A program made the position numbers and the translations under genes. From Streptomyces sp. TRM68416 (GTDB lineage: Bacteria; Actinomycetota; Actinomycetes; Streptomycetales; Streptomycetaceae): DNA of 64,000 nucleotides. Of this stretch, positions 1 to 9,520 are shown one piece after another. The notes under the pieces were generated by a model. The model was not told the DNA's origin, searched no databases, and saw nothing but the letters and a program-made list of their open reading frames with translations. The stretch's first letter is position 1. Each line of letters begins with the position of its first letter. The stretch spans positions 1-64,000 of the forward strand of contig NZ_JACVWU010000018.1 in the NCBI RefSeq assembly GCF_014596915.1, in the 5' to 3' direction.

Positions 1-1177
<1,177 letters not shown>

Positions 1178-1318
1178 GTGCGCAACCCTTCGCATGAGTT
1201 GTAGCCCGTCAATCCCTGGCCAGGACGGACACGTAAGGTTAGCCGCCCTGGTCGGTGATCTTGGGCAGGGGCGGGCATCGCGTGGCCCGCGGTGGCAACT
1301 GCCGTACATCCACCTTTG

Positions 1319-1340
1319 GTTCACCCGTCGTTCACCGCCA
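1319..1340 (+). promoter_or_regulatory. PHO box (PhoP operator) upstream of the PhoX-type phosphatase
   Basis: Two adjacent 11-nt direct repeats, GTTCACCCGTC (1319-1329) and GTTCACCGCCA (1330-1340), match the Streptomyces PHO-box direct-repeat unit GTTCACCnnnn. A weaker unit (ATCCACCTTTG, 1308-1318) precedes them. They end 76 bp before the start of the phosphatase gene, so induction under phosphate starvation by PhoR-PhoP is expected. Confidence 0.85.
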
Positions 1341-1416
1341 GGCCCCGCTCCCGCACATACGTGCTCCTAGCGTCCGATGCGCTGGATCCAAGGGGAAGCA
1401 AGGGGAAAGAACAAAC

Positions 1417-3510
1417 ATGCGCATTCCGCTGCCGCTGATCAGAACGTCGTCCGGGTCGCACGAGGGCGGCCGCTCCGCCCTCACCTGCCGGTTCCGCTGT
1501 GGTGACGCCTGTTTCCACGAGGTGCCCAACACCACCGCCAATCCTTACGTCGGCGATGTCATCGCCGGCGCCCTCAGCCGCCGTTCGATGATGCGGGCCG
1601 CCGCCGTCGTGACGGTCGCGACCGCTGCCGGTACGGCCGGTGCCGCGGCCGGGGCCCCGTCGGCGCAGGCCGCCGAGGCGGCGACGTACAAGCCGGGCAA
1701 GCCGGGCAATCCGGGCAAGCCGGGTGCCGGCAGTGGTGCGCGCGGTCTGCGCTTCCAGCCCGTCGCGCCCAACACCACCGACGCCGTGACCGTGCCCGAG
1801 GGCTACGGCCAGAACGTCGTCATCCGCTGGGGCGAGCCCATCCTGCGCGGCGCCCCCGCCTTCGACCCCGAGAACCAGACCGCGAAGGCGCAGGCCGGCC
1901 AGTTCGGCTACAACTGCGACTTCCTCGCGCTGCTCCCGTCCGGCGAGCGCGGCCGGCAGCTCCTCGTCGCGAACCACGAGTACACCGACGAGGTCCTGAT
2001 GTTCCGCGACTACGACGCGGACAACCCCACCCGTGAGCAGGTCGAGATCGCCTGGGCCGCGCACGGCCTCGCTGTCGTCGTGGTCGAGGAGGACCGGAAG
2101 ACCGGCAAGCTCACGGCCGTCAACCGGCACCACCTCAACCGTCGCATCACCGCCACCAGCGAGTTCCGGGTCACCGGCCCGGCCGCCGGTTCGGACCTGC
2201 TGAAGACCTCCGCCGACCCGTCCGGCACCAAGGTCCTCGGCACGCTGAACAACTGCTCCGGCGGCACCACCCCCTGGGGCACCACGCTGCACGGCGAGGA
2301 GAACTTCAACCAGTACTTCGCCAACGGCACCCGCGCCACCGACAAGCGCTACGGCCTGCCGGCCACCGGCTCCGAGCGCAAGTGGGAGCGTTTCGACAAG
2401 CGTTTCGACGTCGCCCAGGAGCCCAACGAGCCGCACCGCTTCGGCTACGTCGTCGAGCTCGACCCGCACGACCCGACCTCGACGCCGCGCAAGCACTCGC
2501 TGCTCGGCCGCTTCAAGCACGAGGGCGCGACCGTGCGGCTGACGGGCGACGGCCGCCCGGTCGTCTACTCCGGTGACGACGAGCGGTTCGACTACTTCTA
2601 CAAGTTCGTCGGCAGCAAGCGGATGAAGAAGGGCTCCTCGCGCGCCGTCCGCGAGTACAACATGTCCCTCCTCGACGAGGGCACCCTCTACGTCGCCAAG
2701 CTCACCGGTGACTCCCCGGCGATCGAGATCGACGGCACCGGCAAGCTGCCCAGCGACGGCGAGTTCGACGGCAGTGGCGAGTGGGTTCCGCTGGTCACCG
2801 CCACCGCGAAGGGCGCCGTCTCGCACGTGGCCGGGATGACCGCCGAGGAGGTCTGCGTGTTCACGCGCCTCGCCGGTGACAAGGTCGGCGCGACCAAGAT
2901 GGACCGGCCCGAGGACATCGAGCCCAACCCGCGCACCGGCAAGGTGTACGTCGCCCTCACCAACAACTCCCGTCGCGGTACGGCCGGCAACCCCGGTGTC
3001 GACGAGGCCAACCCGCGCATCGGCAACAAGCACGGGCAGATCCTGGAGCTCACCGAGCGCTGGAACCGGGCCGACGCGACGAAGTTCGCCTGGAGCCTGT
3101 TCCTGGTCGCCGGTGACCCGAACGACCCGGCGACCTACTTCGCGGGCTTCCCGAAGGACAAGGTCAGCCCGATCTCCTGCCCGGACAACGTGGCCTTCGA
3201 CTCGTACGGCAACCTGTGGATCTCCACGGACGGCAACCAGCTCGGCTCGCACGACGGCCTGTTCGGTGTGGCTACCCGAGGGCCGCGGCGCGGTGAGCTG
3301 AAGCAGTTCCTCACGGTGCCGACCGGCGCGGAGACCTGTGGCCCGATCATCCAGGACCGCCGTGTGCTGGTCGCCGTGCAGCACCCGGGCGAGGTGGACG
3401 GCGCGGACGTCGCCAACCCCGCCAGCACCTGGCCCGACGGGCCGGGCACGTACGTCCGTCCGGCCGTCGTCTCCGTCTGGCGCAAGGACGGGTGCAACAT
3501 CGGCGCCTGA
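1417..3510 (+). CDS. Tat-exported PhoX-family phosphatase (DUF839)
   Basis: 697 residues. It is predicted to be an extracellular phosphatase of the PhoX family, which uses Ca/Fe cofactors to release phosphate from phosphomonoesters. ATG 1417 was chosen because AAGGGGAAAGA sits just upstream; longer in-frame extensions cover the PHO box. A twin-arginine signal (SRRSMMRAAA, Arg55-Arg56) is followed by an Ala-rich hydrophobic stretch ending near AQA, residue about 85. The segment before it has three Cys (residues 24, 28, 32). Mature sequence shows family signatures such as VANHEYTDE, HGEENFNQY and DRPEDIEPNP, and its length is usual for actinobacterial PhoX. It is followed convergently by a disrupted nuclease gene. 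Family assignment is strong; substrate range is unknown. Confidence 0.9.
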   Translation: MRIPLPLIRTSSGSHEGGRSALTCRFRCGDACFHEVPNTTANPYVGDVIAGALSRRSMMRAAAVVTVATAAGTAGAAAGAPSAQAAEAATYKPGKPGNPGKPGAGSGARGLRFQPVAPNTTDAVTVPEGYGQNVVIRWGEPILRGAPAFDPENQTAKAQAGQFGYNCDFLALLPSGERGRQLLVANHEYTDEVLMFRDYDADNPTREQVEIAWAAHGLAVVVVEEDRKTGKLTAVNRHHLNRRITATSEFRVTGPAAGSDLLKTSADPSGTKVLGTLNNCSGGTTPWGTTLHGEENFNQYFANGTRATDKRYGLPATGSERKWERFDKRFDVAQEPNEPHRFGYVVELDPHDPTSTPRKHSLLGRFKHEGATVRLTGDGRPVVYSGDDERFDYFYKFVGSKRMKKGSSRAVREYNMSLLDEGTLYVAKLTGDSPAIEIDGTGKLPSDGEFDGSGEWVPLVTATAKGAVSHVAGMTAEEVCVFTRLAGDKVGATKMDRPEDIEPNPRTGKVYVALTNNSRRGTAGNPGVDEANPRIGNKHGQILELTERWNRADATKFAWSLFLVAGDPNDPATYFAGFPKDKVSPISCPDNVAFDSYGNLWISTDGNQLGSHDGLFGVATRGPRRGELKQFLTVPTGAETCGPIIQDRRVLVAVQHPGEVDGADVANPASTWPDGPGTYVRPAVVSVWRKDGCNIGA

Positions 3511-3567
3511 GCGCTCCGCTGGAGTACGGCGACGGACCGTCAGCCGTCCGCGGCACCGCCGTGGCCG

Positions 3568-3584
3568 GTCGCGCAGTTCCCCGC
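3568..3584. repeat. Dispersed Streptomyces intergenic repeat, copy 1
   Basis: GTCGCGCAGTTCCCCGC lies between the convergent phosphatase and nuclease genes. The identical 17-mer recurs at 17780-17796, where more of the element and a short hairpin are kept. From memory this core is widespread in intergenic regions of Streptomyces; its role is unknown, though its position fits a 3'-end or terminator-associated element. Confidence 0.7.
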
Positions 3585-3601
3585 ACGCCCGCCCGGCCCG
3601 C

Positions 3602-4601
3602 TCAGGTTCCGTGCAGCGTGAGGTCCACCAGGAGCGCCCGGTGGTCGGTGCCGGCGAGGTCGAGGAAGCGGGCGGTCCGCGCGGAGAACTCCTCGGACAC
3701 CAGCACGTGGTCGATCTGCGTGCCGAGCACCCGCGCGGTGCGGGCCGGCCAGGTCGGCGTGCGGGCGGCGCCGGTCAGCCGGGCCGCGTCGCGCAGACCC
3801 GCGTCGAGGACGCGGCGGAAGGCGGCGTGGTCCTGGGAGGCTCCCCCACTGCCTAAAGGGCGTGGGAGGTACCCCCAAGTCGCCGGCGAGGACGGTCGGC
3901 GTTCCCTCGTCGGCGGCGGCGAAGTCGCGCAGGGCGCCCAGCTCCCGGCGCCAGACGCCGACCTGACCGGGCAGCGGCGGCATGGGGTGCGCGAGCTGGA
4001 GCCGTACGGGGTGGCCGTCGACGTCGGCCACGGCGCCGGGCATGGCCGGCGTGCCGGGGACGCCGTCGGCGGGCCGGAGCGGGAAGCGGCTGAGGATCGC
4101 CGACCCCTCGGGGCCGCCCGCCGTCCGTGCCGCGCGGTGCGGGTAGTCGGCGCCGAGTTCCTTCCGCAGGCGGGCGGCGCAGACGTACTCGCACTCCGGT
4201 ACGAACACCACGTGCGGTCTCTCGCGGCGGACGGCGGCGACGAGTTCGTCGGTGGCCTGGCCGAACTCGACGTTCGCGGTCAGCACCCGGAAGGAGGCGA
4301 CGGCGGGCCCCTCGGGGGTGCCGGTGGTGCCGTACGGCTCGATGAACCAGGCCAGCAGCCCGAGCAATGCCACGCCCCACACCGTGCCGGACCACCACCG
4401 TGCGAACGCCGCGCACGCCAGCCCGAGACCGGCGGGCACCAGCAGCCACGGCAGGAACGCCAGCAACTGCGGTACGGGGGTGATCGCGTCGGTGTCGGCG
4501 ACGCGGCAGCCGACGATCACGCTCACGCCCGCGAGGAGCAGCGCGGCGGACCAGCCGGACCAGCCGAGGAACCGCCGCCGGTCTGCTGCCGCCGTGTCCA
4601 A
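3602..4601 (-). pseudogene. Endonuclease/exonuclease/phosphatase family protein, frameshifted by a palindromic insertion
   Basis: The frame opens at TTG 4601 (GAAGGAGGAG seven bases upstream). It encodes three N-terminal membrane segments (to about residue 93), then an EEP nuclease/phosphatase domain (FRVLTANVEFG, PHVVFVPECE, EGSAILSRFP). After TVLAGD the expected GDFNA motif is replaced by sequence from a 36-bp element at 3841-3876, and the frame shifts. Downstream, another frame keeps the family's C-terminus (QDHAAFRRVLDAG, GTQIDHVLVSEEF, GTDHRALLVDL) and stops at 3602. The catalytic Asp/Asn pair is interrupted and the shifted product loses the essential Asp and His of GTDHR. It follows a membrane-protein gene on the same strand (51-bp gap). 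It is probably inactive unless the insertion is a sequence error. Confidence 0.8.
3834..3877. repeat. 44-bp REP/MITE-like imperfect palindrome inside the nuclease gene
   Basis: The segment begins TGGGAGG and ends TACCCCCA, with inner arms CCCCCACTGCC and GGGCGTGGGAGG around TAAA, forming an imperfect cloverleaf-like palindrome. It fits the small Streptomyces palindromic repeats built on CTCCCCCACTGCC/GTGGGAGGTACCCCC. Compared with an expected GDFNASQDH coding sequence, 36 bp (3841-3876) seem to replace 5 bp. Confidence 0.7.
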
Positions 4602-4652
4602 CTCGTCGCTCCTCCTTCGCGCGCTTGCCCGTTCCTTCTTCGCGCGCCCTTG

Positions 4653-5507
4653 TCAAAGACGGGAGGGCGGTGGCGAAGGTTGCTGGTGGCGGTTGAGCAG
4701 CCAGGTGGTGAGGGCGACGGTCAGGCCGAGGGCGACCAGGGTCCAGGAGACCGTGCGCAGGGTGGTGGTGAGGGCGTCGTAGACGGCGCCCGCGGCGGGG
4801 CGGTGGATCTCCTCGGGCAGGTCGGTGAGGGTGAGGCGGCGGCCGACGGCGACGGCGAGGCCGAGGAAGGCGCCGCCGAGGGCCGTGCCCAGGGCGGTCG
4901 CCGTGACCGCGCGGCGGCGGCAGGTGGCCACGGCGATGCCGGTGACGCCGAGGACGGCGGCGGTGACGGGCAGCCAGAAACCGGCGACCTCCAGCAGGTG
5001 GAAGCCCGTGCGGAGCCCGGTGAGGTCGCCGGGCGGCAGGACGGCGACCTCGGCGTGCTCGACCGGGATGCGGTGGGCCAACGGCACGTTGTCGTACGCG
5101 AGTTGGGTCCTGACCTCGGCGGCGACGGGGGCGAGGTCGACCGTCACCGTGCTCGCGGAGTCGTCCCGTACCGCGCGCAGGACGGCGTCGTGGAGGGCCC
5201 GGTTGCCCGCGTCCCAGGCCGTGCGGAAGGCGTCGGTGCGGGTGAAGGAGCGCACGGCGTCGTGGACGAGGGGGCGGAGGGGCGGACCGATGTCCGCCTC
5301 GTGCACGATCCCGGCGCCGACCGTGTCCGCGACCGCGTCCCGTACGTCCGGGTCGGCGGCGAGCGGGGCCATCGCGGTGACGTACCGGCCGGTGTCGGCC
5401 AGCCCGTACGCCGCCCAGGCCGCCAGGGCGCCGAAGGGCAGCAGCAGGCAGGACAGGGCGATCAGGGCGGCCGAGACGGCGTTGCGCAGGCGGGAGGGCA
5501 CGGTCAC
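4653..5507 (-). CDS. Integral membrane protein of unknown function
   Basis: About 284 residues from GTG 5507 (MTVPSRLRNAVSAAL). Starts further upstream (to 5627) add only a non-hydrophobic leader that overlaps the promoter of the divergent gene. The protein has one N-terminal membrane segment (SAALIALSCLLLPFGALAAW), a soluble extracellular-type middle of about 150 residues, then three membrane segments (near GFWLPVTAAVLGVTG, GTALGGAFLGLAVAVG, VSWTLVALGLTVALTTW). No catalytic motif was recognised. The layout is that of Streptomyces membrane proteins of unknown role. The downstream gene on the same strand is the disrupted nuclease, so the two were probably one operon. Confidence 0.75.
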   Translation of the reverse strand: MTVPSRLRNAVSAALIALSCLLLPFGALAAWAAYGLADTGRYVTAMAPLAADPDVRDAVADTVGAGIVHEADIGPPLRPLVHDAVRSFTRTDAFRTAWDAGNRALHDAVLRAVRDDSASTVTVDLAPVAAEVRTQLAYDNVPLAHRIPVEHAEVAVLPPGDLTGLRTGFHLLEVAGFWLPVTAAVLGVTGIAVATCRRRAVTATALGTALGGAFLGLAVAVGRRLTLTDLPEEIHRPAAGAVYDALTTTLRTVSWTLVALGLTVALTTWLLNRHQQPSPPPSRL

Positions 5508-5668
5508 GGTTCCAGGCAAGTCGGCGGGGGCGGGGCCCGCCAGCGCTGCACGGCCGTATGGCCGTACGGGCGCGTCCCGGCACTCCTTGGCGGAACTGGG
5601 GATTCCGCTCTCCGGTGGAGGGTTCACCCGAACGGGTGTTTCCTGGTGCTGGGGAAAGGAGGCCGATC

Positions 5669-6241
5669 ATGCGCACCACTCCGGCACTGCGGACCCTGGC
5701 CGTGGCCCTGCTCAGCTGCGGCTGTGTGGTCACCGCGGCAGCGGGTACAGCCGCGGCGGCCCCGCCCACGTACGCCGACGGAACCGGTGGCGGCGGTGGC
5801 GGCGGTGGCGGTCACGGCAGTCACGGCGGTCCGATCTGGGGGACTGTCGTCTCCCACACCAAGCTGAATCTCAGGCAGGCGCCCACCACGCACTCGCCCG
5901 TCGTGGGATGGCTGTCCCCGGGCAGCCAGGACCGGGTGGACTGCAAGGTCCGCGGGCAGAGCGTCAACGGCAATCCGTACTGGTACTGGCTCGTGGGCGC
6001 CGGGGCGTGGGCCAGCGCGGCGTTCGTGGACACCGGAGGGCACGGGCACGGGCACCGGGTGCCGACCTGCTCCGATCCGTGCCCGGAATGGAAGAACGGC
6101 TCCTGGAGCAACTGGGAGGACCCGTACTGGAACGACTCCTGGAGTGCCTCCGGGTCCGGTTCGTGGAGCGCGTCCGGTTCGTGGAGCTGGAGCGCGTCCG
6201 GATCGTCGTCCAGTGTCTGGAGCCTGCTGGGCGGCTGGTGA
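5669..6241 (+). CDS. Secreted SH3-domain protein with Trp/Ser-rich C-terminus
   Basis: 190 residues from ATG 5669 with GGAAAGGAGG upstream. The N-terminal signal peptide (RTLAVALLSCGCVVTAAAGTAAA) is cleaved near residue 30. A Gly/His-rich linker is followed by a bacterial SH3-like domain (residues about 55-115: KLNLRQAPTTHSPVVGWLSPGSQ, YWYWLVGAGAWASAAFVDT), of the type that binds cell-wall peptides. The C-terminal third repeats Trp-Ser-Ala-Ser-Gly units and is low complexity. It ends just before a strong bidirectional terminator. Cell-wall localisation is inferred from the domain; the Trp/Ser tail has no known function. Confidence 0.85.
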   Translation: MRTTPALRTLAVALLSCGCVVTAAAGTAAAAPPTYADGTGGGGGGGGGHGSHGGPIWGTVVSHTKLNLRQAPTTHSPVVGWLSPGSQDRVDCKVRGQSVNGNPYWYWLVGAGAWASAAFVDTGGHGHGHRVPTCSDPCPEWKNGSWSNWEDPYWNDSWSASGSGSWSASGSWSWSASGSSSSVWSLLGGW

Positions 6242-6257
6242 GGGGAAGGTGAGGGAG

Positions 6258-6297
6258 CGCGTGGGCCCCGGCGGGCGTTGTTGCCGGGGCCCACGCG
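6258..6297. terminator. Bidirectional terminator hairpin
   Basis: A perfect 15-bp stem, CGCGTGGGCCCCGGC (6258-6272) with GCCGGGGCCCACGCG (6283-6297), has a 10-nt loop. It sits between the convergent SH3 gene and the membrane-protein gene. Confidence 0.85.
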
Positions 6298-6316
6298 TGT
6301 CGTCGGCCGACGGACG

Positions 6317-6760
6317 TCAGTGGGGCAGGGGGTGTCCCTCGGCGTCCTCGTGGGTGTAGTAGCGGTAGAACAGCACGGCGAAGACGCCCGCCGCGACCGC
6401 CAGGGACATCGCCGTCGAGCGCAGCACGCTCGGCCCCGCCTGGCTGTACAGGAAGCCGAACGCGCAGCCCGCGAAGGCCGCCCACAGAGTGGCGTGCAGT
6501 TCGCGCTTCAGGCGGGGGGCCAGGGTGCGTACGGCGACGTAGGCGACGGCGAAGGCCAGTGCCGTGACGAAGCCGAACAGGACGTTCCAGCCGGTGATGG
6601 CGTCGCCGTCGCGGCGGTTGGCTGCCGCCCAGTAGCCGTAGACGAGACCCAGGACGACCGGGGTCGCCATTGCCGCGGCGCGGTGGGTGCGTGCGCTGAA
6701 GACGTCGGGTGTGCGGGGTGCCCTGCGGCGGGCGCCGGGTGCGGGTGCCGCGTGAGCCAT
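6317..6760 (-). CDS. Small integral membrane protein, unknown function
   Basis: 147 residues from ATG 6760, preceded by GGAGAG. The first 40 residues are basic and Ala/Pro-rich. Four predicted membrane segments follow (TPVVLGLVYGYWAAA, NVLFGFVTALAFAVAYVAV, LWAAFAGCAFGFLY, AMSLAVAAGVFAVLFY), ending with the charged tail YYTHEDAEGHPLPH. I do not recognise a functional family; it looks like a conserved Streptomyces membrane protein. The longer frame starting at 6799 has no ribosome binding site. Confidence 0.75.
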   Translation of the reverse strand: MAHAAPAPGARRRAPRTPDVFSARTHRAAAMATPVVLGLVYGYWAAANRRDGDAITGWNVLFGFVTALAFAVAYVAVRTLAPRLKRELHATLWAAFAGCAFGFLYSQAGPSVLRSTAMSLAVAAGVFAVLFYRYYTHEDAEGHPLPH

Positions 6761-6863
6761 GGGACCACTCCTCTCTCCTCGCCCCCGGTTCCAGGGCACA
6801 CCCGGGGAGGGCGGCTGGCAAGTCCGAGCGGGTTTTCGCCCCCGCCGCCCCTACCCGTCCCGT

Positions 6864-7113
6864 CCCTGGGGGCTCCGCCCCCAGACCCCCGGACCTTTGC
6901 CCACCCACCACCCGACTCGGTGGGTCGAGAGGGGGGCGGGTGGGGCGAGAAGAGGGTGGGTGGGTGAGGGGCGGTGGGGGGTGGGGGGCGGTGTGTGGGG
7001 TGTGGGTCAAGGAGTGGGGGAAGGTTCGGGGGTGGGGGGGGACCTTTTCACCCACTGGAAACGGGTGGTGGGTGGGCACAGGGCGGGGGTCCAGGGGGCG
7101 GAGCCCCCTGGGC
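6864..7113. repeat. Inverted-repeat pair filling a 440-bp intergenic region
   Basis: Between 6761 and 7202 there is no convincing gene. Left arm 6864-6914 and right arm 7062-7113 are imperfect inverted copies. Each contains a GGGGGCTCCGCCCCC-type mini-palindrome and then, 20-30 bases inward, the shared 16-mer GCCCACCCACCACCCG or its complement. The strongly G-biased centre (about 6925-7040) reads GGGGTGGG repeatedly on the plus strand. This resembles a non-autonomous palindromic element; G-quadruplex potential is possible. Confidence 0.6.
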
Positions 7114-7202
7114 GGGGGCGGAGTAGCGGCAACCTCTGTAGGCGGCGGCGAGAAGCACCCGCTGACGTGCGCGGCAGCGCCCCGCGTGGTTCGCTGAGGC
7201 GC

Positions 7203-8369
7203 ATGAGGGCCGGGAACGGTGCTGGTGGCGGACGGGGCCATGACGTCACCCGCCGGCACCAGCTGCTCCGCGTCCACGGCCGCAGCGTCGCCTGGGTCCC
7301 CCCGCTGCTGCTCCTCGCCGGCATCGCCGTGGCCGACTTCAACACCACCGGCGAGTTCCGCATCGTCTCCTGGATCGTGCTCGTCCCCGGCATCGCCGCC
7401 GCGATCTGCGGAGTCCGGGGCACGGCCCTGTTCGCCGTGCTCGCGCTCGTCACGTACGTCGGCGTGGACAGCGCCTGGCCGCACCAGTACCAGACCGGCC
7501 TGCCCGACTTCATCCTGGTCGCCGTCGGCGGCGTCCTCGCCACCCTCGCCTGCGCCGTCCGCGTACGCGGCGAGCGCCGCATGCTGCACATGCGGGACGT
7601 CGCCGAGACCATCCGCCGTACCATGCTGCGCCCCCTGCCCCCTGGCTGGGGCGGCCTCGACCACGCCGCCGCCTATCTCACCGCCGACGTCGAGGCCCGC
7701 GTCGGCGGCGACTTCTACGACATCCAGCCCGGCCCGCACGGCACCCGCGTCCTCGTCGGGGACGTCCAGGGAAAGGGCCTCGGCGCGGTCGAGACGGCCG
7801 CCGCGCTGCTCGGCACGTTCCGCGAGTGCGCGTACCACGAGCCGGACCTGGCCACCGTCGCCGACCGGCTGGAGACCCGCATGTCCCGGCACGCGGGCCA
7901 TGTCGCCGCCCTGGGCCGCCCGGACGGCGACCGCTTCGCCACCGCCGTACTGCTGGGCTTCCCCGCGCATGCCCCCGGCACGGTGGAGTCGGTCGTCTTC
8001 GGCCACGAACCGCCCCTGGTGGTGGGCCCGGCGGGGGTACGGCCGCTGCCGCCCGGCGACGGACTCCCCCTCGGCCTCGCCGAACTCGCCGGCAACCCCG
8101 GCCCGCCGCCCGTCCACCGCTCCCGTATCGCCCCCGGCGAGACCGTCCTGCTGACCACGGACGGCGTGACCGAGGCCCGGGACGCCACGGGTACGTTCTT
8201 TCCTTTGGCCGACGAGGTCGCCCGTGCCCTCGCCACCGACCCCCGGCTCGCCGAACCTCGCCTCTTGGTCGCCTTCGTTCGCGACGGCACCCTGCGTCAT
8301 TGCGGCGGTGTGCTGGCCGACGACACGACCGTGTTCGCGGTGCGGCCGGTCCGCGAACAGGCGGGGTGA
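7203..8369 (+). CDS. Membrane-anchored PP2C-type (SpoIIE/RsbU) serine phosphatase
   Basis: 388 residues from ATG 7203 (GAGG upstream, weak). The N-terminal 120 residues carry three to four membrane segments (VPPLLLLAGIAVADF, IVSWIVLVPGIAAAICGV, TALFAVLALVTYVGV, FILVAVGGVLATLACAV). The C-terminal half is a PP2C/SpoIIE domain: ARVGGDFYDI and VGDVQGKGLGAVE hold metal-binding Asp residues, and LLTTDGVTEARD and DDTTVFAV complete the set. Such proteins dephosphorylate anti-anti-sigma factors; no partner gene is adjacent, but an anti-sigma-type ATPase lies at 62375. No PAS or GAF sensor domain is seen, so signal input is presumably through the membrane part. Confidence 0.9.
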   Translation: MRAGNGAGGGRGHDVTRRHQLLRVHGRSVAWVPPLLLLAGIAVADFNTTGEFRIVSWIVLVPGIAAAICGVRGTALFAVLALVTYVGVDSAWPHQYQTGLPDFILVAVGGVLATLACAVRVRGERRMLHMRDVAETIRRTMLRPLPPGWGGLDHAAAYLTADVEARVGGDFYDIQPGPHGTRVLVGDVQGKGLGAVETAAALLGTFRECAYHEPDLATVADRLETRMSRHAGHVAALGRPDGDRFATAVLLGFPAHAPGTVESVVFGHEPPLVVGPAGVRPLPPGDGLPLGLAELAGNPGPPPVHRSRIAPGETVLLTTDGVTEARDATGTFFPLADEVARALATDPRLAEPRLLVAFVRDGTLRHCGGVLADDTTVFAVRPVREQAG

Positions 8370-8458
8370 AAGGGACGTTTGCACTCCCCGGTGCCCCTTT
8401 GCAGCAGCAGCCGTTACCGTGCTGACGTACGTGATCGACGGGGGATGGGGAGGGACCG

Positions 8459-9520
8459 ATGCCCGGAACCGTGCTGCTGCTCGCCGCCTCACCGGCGGGC
8501 AAGGGCTGTCTGGTGGACGCCGCTTCCGTGCTTCCCGTCCTCGCGGCGGTGCCGCCCGCGGTGCTGGCCGGTACCGACACCGCGAACGTCGTGGAGCTGG
8601 CCGACCCGCTGGAACCGCAGGCCGTGCTGACCCGGCTGAGAGCGGCCGCGGCGGCCCCGGGACCGCTCACCGTGTTCGTCACCGGCCAGCTCCAACTCGA
8701 CCGCCGCCAGCGGCAGGTGCACCTGGCGCTGGCCCGGACCACACCGGCCACCGTGCGCTACACGGGGTTCCCGTGGCACTGGGTCCGGGAGGAACTGCGG
8801 CTGCGGGCACCGGGCACCACGGCGCTGGTGGTCGACCTGCACGCGGACGCCGAGACATGGGAGCAGCTGCGGACCCGGCCACTGGACGCGGGCGACAACG
8901 TCGCCGTTCACGGACGTATCGCACCGCCGCCGAACCGTCGTACGGTCGCGGTGCCGTCGTACATGAAGGCGGTGGCGACGATCCTGCGCAGCGGACGGCG
9001 TCCCGCCCTGGCGGAGTTGCACCAGCAGGCGCTGGCCCGGCTGGGCCCCGAGGAGCAGGCGGGCCTCGTGCTCGGGGTGCCCGGGGCCGCCGTCGTCGAC
9101 CCGCACTCCGCCATCACCACCGCCGTGCAGTCCGGCCGGCACGGCGACGCCGACGCCCTGGCCGCCCGGCACGAGCAGACGGCCGTACGGGTGCACGGGC
9201 CGGGCTCCCCGGAGGCCCTGCACTGGGCCGAGGTCCGCGCGGACCTCGCGATGTTCGCGGGGGACGCGGCCCGTAGCTGCCGTGCCTGGCTGGCCGTCGC
9301 CGGGGCCCGGCTGAGCGCGGGGCAGTCGCCGGAGGACCCCGCTGTCGAGTCCGCCGTCGACCGCGCCCACCACCAGTGGGGCCGCATCACGGACCCGGCC
9401 CGCGCCCGTGAACTCGGGCCCGCGCTCGCCGACCTGCGCGCCCGCGTCCCGGGCCGCCGGCAGGGCGCCCTCGACCACGTACAGCAACACCTTCACCGGC
9501 TGGAAGCGCTCAGCTCATGA
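8459..9520 (+). CDS. Uncharacterised actinobacterial protein, 353 residues
   Basis: ATG 8459 follows a good ribosome binding site (GGGGAGGGACCG). The first half (residues 1-150) alternates short beta-like strands and helices (TVLLLAASPAGKG, PLTVFVTGQLQLD, TTALVVDLHADAETW) and has a caspase-like or nucleotide-binding look without a clear catalytic dyad. The second half is helical and may be a degenerate TPR region (HRLEALSS end). The gene ends 11 bp inside the convergent M20 gene. I do not recognise the family with certainty. Being 89 bp after the PP2C phosphatase gene on the same strand, it could share its transcript. Confidence 0.7.
   Translation: MPGTVLLLAASPAGKGCLVDAASVLPVLAAVPPAVLAGTDTANVVELADPLEPQAVLTRLRAAAAAPGPLTVFVTGQLQLDRRQRQVHLALARTTPATVRYTGFPWHWVREELRLRAPGTTALVVDLHADAETWEQLRTRPLDAGDNVAVHGRIAPPPNRRTVAVPSYMKAVATILRSGRRPALAELHQQALARLGPEEQAGLVLGVPGAAVVDPHSAITTAVQSGRHGDADALAARHEQTAVRVHGPGSPEALHWAEVRADLAMFAGDAARSCRAWLAVAGARLSAGQSPEDPAVESAVDRAHHQWGRITDPARARELGPALADLRARVPGRRQGALDHVQQHLHRLEALSS

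Noticed and set aside
1321..3384. 687-codon minus-strand frame opposite the phosphatase gene
   Set aside because: Antisense frame of a GC-rich gene; no recognisable domain and biased Arg/Gly/Val composition.
5964..8492. 842-codon minus-strand frame
   Set aside because: Spans two real genes, a terminator and the inverted-repeat block; low-complexity composition typical of shadow frames.
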